This document shows positions 6,119 through 7,356 of a stretch of DNA of 7,356 nucleotides, piece by piece. Each line of letters begins with the position of its first letter. The first letter of the stretch is position 1. Source of the DNA: Fidelibacterota bacterium. GTDB taxonomy: Bacteria; Fidelibacterota; Marinisomatia; Marinisomatales; UBA8229. The notes under the pieces were generated by a model. It saw nothing but the letters and a program-made list of their open reading frames with translations. It was not told where the DNA came from and searched no databases. The DNA lies in contig DPYO01000100.1 of NCBI GenBank assembly GCA_003535775.1, forward strand, positions 3,227 to 10,582, read 5' to 3'. The position numbers were made by a program, and so were the translations under genes.

Positions 6119-7147
6119 GTGAGAAAAAGTGTCGTTTATGTTTTGACCCTCTTCCTGATAGGATTTTTGGGAGGACAAGAGCAGTATTATTCTAAGGATG
6201 ATATTAGGAGAGATTGGGCAGATTACTCCTCTTATCAAAGGGATGAACTTATTACCTTTTGCAATTTTTTATTTGAAAAAAATCATTATGACCGTGCCTT
6301 ATTAAATTATTTTCAGTTTTTATACCGATTCCCTGGTGATGAACAGGAATCTACAATTTATTATCAAATTGGTCGGTGTTATGAAAAAACCCATAATCCT
6401 AAGCTTGCCATAGTATATTATCAACGGGTACTAGATTATGGGGATTCAGCGTCAATTGTCTTTAAAGCGGCGAATTACCATAAGATGTATTTACATTTGA
6501 TTGAAGATGAGAATCGAATCCTTTTGGATAAGACCCAATTAACCGAAGACCCATATTTACTTGTTTTGCGTGGGTATGCATTCATTCGTGAGCTGGATTG
6601 GAAATCAGCACAACTTACGTTTCTTTCAGCGGAAGAACGATTTGGACAGGAATATTATTCTAATCTTCTTAATCCTTTATTTGAATATATCGAAAGTGTT
6701 TCTGATATTCAACAAAAGGATGAAACGACATCCTTATTAGCTTCTATTTTTCCAGGGGGTGGAGAAGGATACCTGGGAAAATGGAGTTCAGGAATTGGTG
6801 TATTGAGTTCTATGATTATTCTAACTGGGTTCCTACCTTCATCTTCGAGTCCGAATAGCAATTTATTATCCTTTAAAAATTCTGTTCTGGATTATATTCC
6901 CACCAATAGTTCCTCGAATTCTAAAATTATTCCTCAAAGAATTCGAATAAAATCAAATGATCTAAAAGTTCTGATCCCGTCGGTAGTTTTATGTGGAGGG
7001 ATTTATTTTGGGAGTAGTTGGAAAACGGCAAAAAATACCAAAAAATATAATCAGGTTATGATGAATGAATACTCAAGGTCCATAATTAAGAAAATCCCTG
7101 TATCGACGTTTTTAGATTTTGATGAACCCAAAATAATGATTAAATAG
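6119..7147 (+). CDS. Exported TPR protein with C-terminal PGxGxxYxG membrane module
   Basis: The protein is 342 aa and starts with GTG, the only usable start after the in-frame TAA at 6098; no Shine-Dalgarno sequence is seen. Residues 1-19 are a signal peptide (LGG|QEQ). TPR-like helices follow: about 41-72 (ELITFCNFLFEKNHYDRALLNYFQFLYRFPGD), 78-108 (YYQIGRCYEKTHNPKLAIVYYQRVL), and a further pair about 145-180 with TPR spacing (RGYAFIRELDWKSAQLTFLSAEERFG). Residues 207-225 (LLASIFPGGGEGYLGKWSSG) match the PGxGQxYxG...G signature of small membrane modules in Bacteroidetes-type proteins (DUF5683-like), with Glu where Gln is usual. It precedes hydrophobic segments at about 224-240 and 282-298, separated by a Ser/Asn-rich loop of about 40 residues, then a charged tail (AKNTKKYNQ...). 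It is probably anchored in the envelope with its TPRs in the periplasm. Partners are unknown. Confidence 0.8.
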   Translation: MRKSVVYVLTLFLIGFLGGQEQYYSKDDIRRDWADYSSYQRDELITFCNFLFEKNHYDRALLNYFQFLYRFPGDEQESTIYYQIGRCYEKTHNPKLAIVYYQRVLDYGDSASIVFKAANYHKMYLHLIEDENRILLDKTQLTEDPYLLVLRGYAFIRELDWKSAQLTFLSAEERFGQEYYSNLLNPLFEYIESVSDIQQKDETTSLLASIFPGGGEGYLGKWSSGIGVLSSMIILTGFLPSSSSPNSNLLSFKNSVLDYIPTNSSSNSKIIPQRIRIKSNDLKVLIPSVVLCGGIYFGSSWKTAKNTKKYNQVMMNEYSRSIIKKIPVSTFLDFDEPKIMIK

Positions 7148-7219
7148 TGAAAAAAATAATTTATACCAGGCTATGGAATAATCTTGACTTATGTAAAATC
7201 AACATAATATCTTCATAGG

Positions 7220-7247
7220 CTTTAATCAGAGCGATTATAGTTTTTTT
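7220..7247 (+). terminator. Rho-independent terminator after the TPR gene
   Basis: CTTTAATC (7220-7227) pairs with GATTATAG (7233-7240) around the loop AGAGC, with seven pairs and one T-T mismatch, followed at once by T7 (7241-7247). The stem is weak in GC, but the layout is that of an intrinsic terminator. It lies 72 bases after the TPR stop and would separate that gene from the rRNA operon. Confidence 0.5.
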
Positions 7248-7275
7248 GTTTGCTATAAGGCTAATTGAAAATTTG
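7245..7275 (+). promoter_or_regulatory. Candidate rRNA operon promoter region (weak)
   Basis: Two overlapping candidates lie between the terminator and 16S. One is Bacteroidetes-like: TTTG (7245-7248), 19 bases, then AAAATTTG (7268-7275), one mismatch from TAnnTTTG. The other is an extended -10, TGCTATAAG (7251-7259), without a good -35. Either would give a 16S leader of roughly 55-75 bases. The position is what an rRNA promoter needs; the motifs alone are not decisive. Confidence 0.25.
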
Positions 7276-7287
7276 GTATGCGTAGGT

Positions 7288-7304
7288 CTTGACAGTCAAT
7301 CAAG
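7288..7304. repeat. Palindrome TTGAC-A-GTCAA in the 16S leader
   Basis: TTGACAGTCAA (7289-7299) is a perfect odd palindrome. The flanking CTTGA (7288-7292) and TCAAG (7300-7304) form an alternative five-base inverted repeat. It lies about 35-50 bases before the inferred 16S 5' end. It could be a protein-binding site, or part of the leader that pairs in pre-rRNA processing. TTGACA also matches a -35 box, but no -10 lies at the right distance. Confidence 0.4.
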
Positions 7305-7337
7305 TAAATTCGACAAAGCTAACCATATTAATAACAT

Positions 7338-7356
7338 ACAATGGAGAGTTTGATCC
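7338..7356 (+). rRNA. rrs: 16S ribosomal RNA, first ~19 bases only
   Basis: AGAGTTTGATC (7345-7355) is the universal bacterial 16S 5' sequence, equivalent to E. coli positions 8-18, and the next base C fits ATCCTGG. Counting back places position 1 near 7338. The preceding ACAATGG is usual for Bacteroidetes-like 16S genes. The rest lies outside the window. The gene is read in the same direction as all the others. Confidence 0.93.

Noticed and set aside
7161..7181. Hairpin TTAT-A-CCA-GGCTA-TGG-A-ATAA after the TPR gene
   Set aside because: The stem is interrupted by an A-A mismatch and no U-tract follows on the + strand. The A-run before it would suit only a minus-strand terminator, and there is no minus-strand gene.
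1..7356. tRNA genes, CRISPR arrays, insertion sequences
   Set aside because: No tRNA T-loop (GGTTCGAATCC-type), no spaced direct repeats and no transposase-like frame were found.

Overview
The window is AT-rich bacterial DNA with every recognisable gene on the + strand. It ends inside the first bases of a 16S rRNA gene. Three things point to the Bacteroidetes/FCB group, with a Marinimicrobia-like lineage as a guess only: most starts lack a clear Shine-Dalgarno sequence; the predicted signal-peptide cleavage sites of three exported proteins leave Gln at position +1 (the Bacteroidetes 'Q-rule' pattern); and the gene content fits (DUF1343/NamZ, PEGA domain, TPR protein with a PGxGxxYxG membrane module). 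No mobile element, CRISPR array or tRNA was seen.

Region A (1-3715) reads as one operon. It holds a sodium:solute symporter lacking its N-terminus, a NamZ-family (DUF1343) secreted protein whose start overlaps the symporter stop by 8 bases, and, 21 bases later, an outer-membrane beta-barrel-type protein. An exported muramyl-sugar hydrolase, a Na+ symporter and an outer-membrane protein would make a plausible peptidoglycan-sugar salvage unit. That is inference, and the NamZ homologue departs from the family consensus, as I recall it, at two conserved positions.

Region B (3716-3935) has no conventional gene but carries a lot of structure. There is a 25-codon ORF, a long hairpin burying a perfect AAAGGAGGT, and a predicted three-way junction. 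The junction's 12-position closing stem is followed directly by seven T. Its 5' arm can instead form a competing local hairpin, as in a transcription attenuator or riboswitch. It lies 33 bases upstream of the next operon and is the best candidate here for something undescribed.

Region C (3936-5813) is a tightly overlapped three-gene operon: a YciA-like hotdog acyl-CoA thioesterase, a probable lipoprotein with a carboxypeptidase-regulatory-like domain and a C-terminal bacterial SH3-like domain, and an exported PEGA-domain protein with a C-terminal helix. The last two look like cell-envelope proteins.

Region D (5814-7356) has a 305-base gap with a 28-base imperfect inverted repeat. It then carries an exported TPR protein with a C-terminal membrane module, a probable terminator, a short rRNA leader containing a palindrome, and the first 19 or so bases of 16S rRNA.
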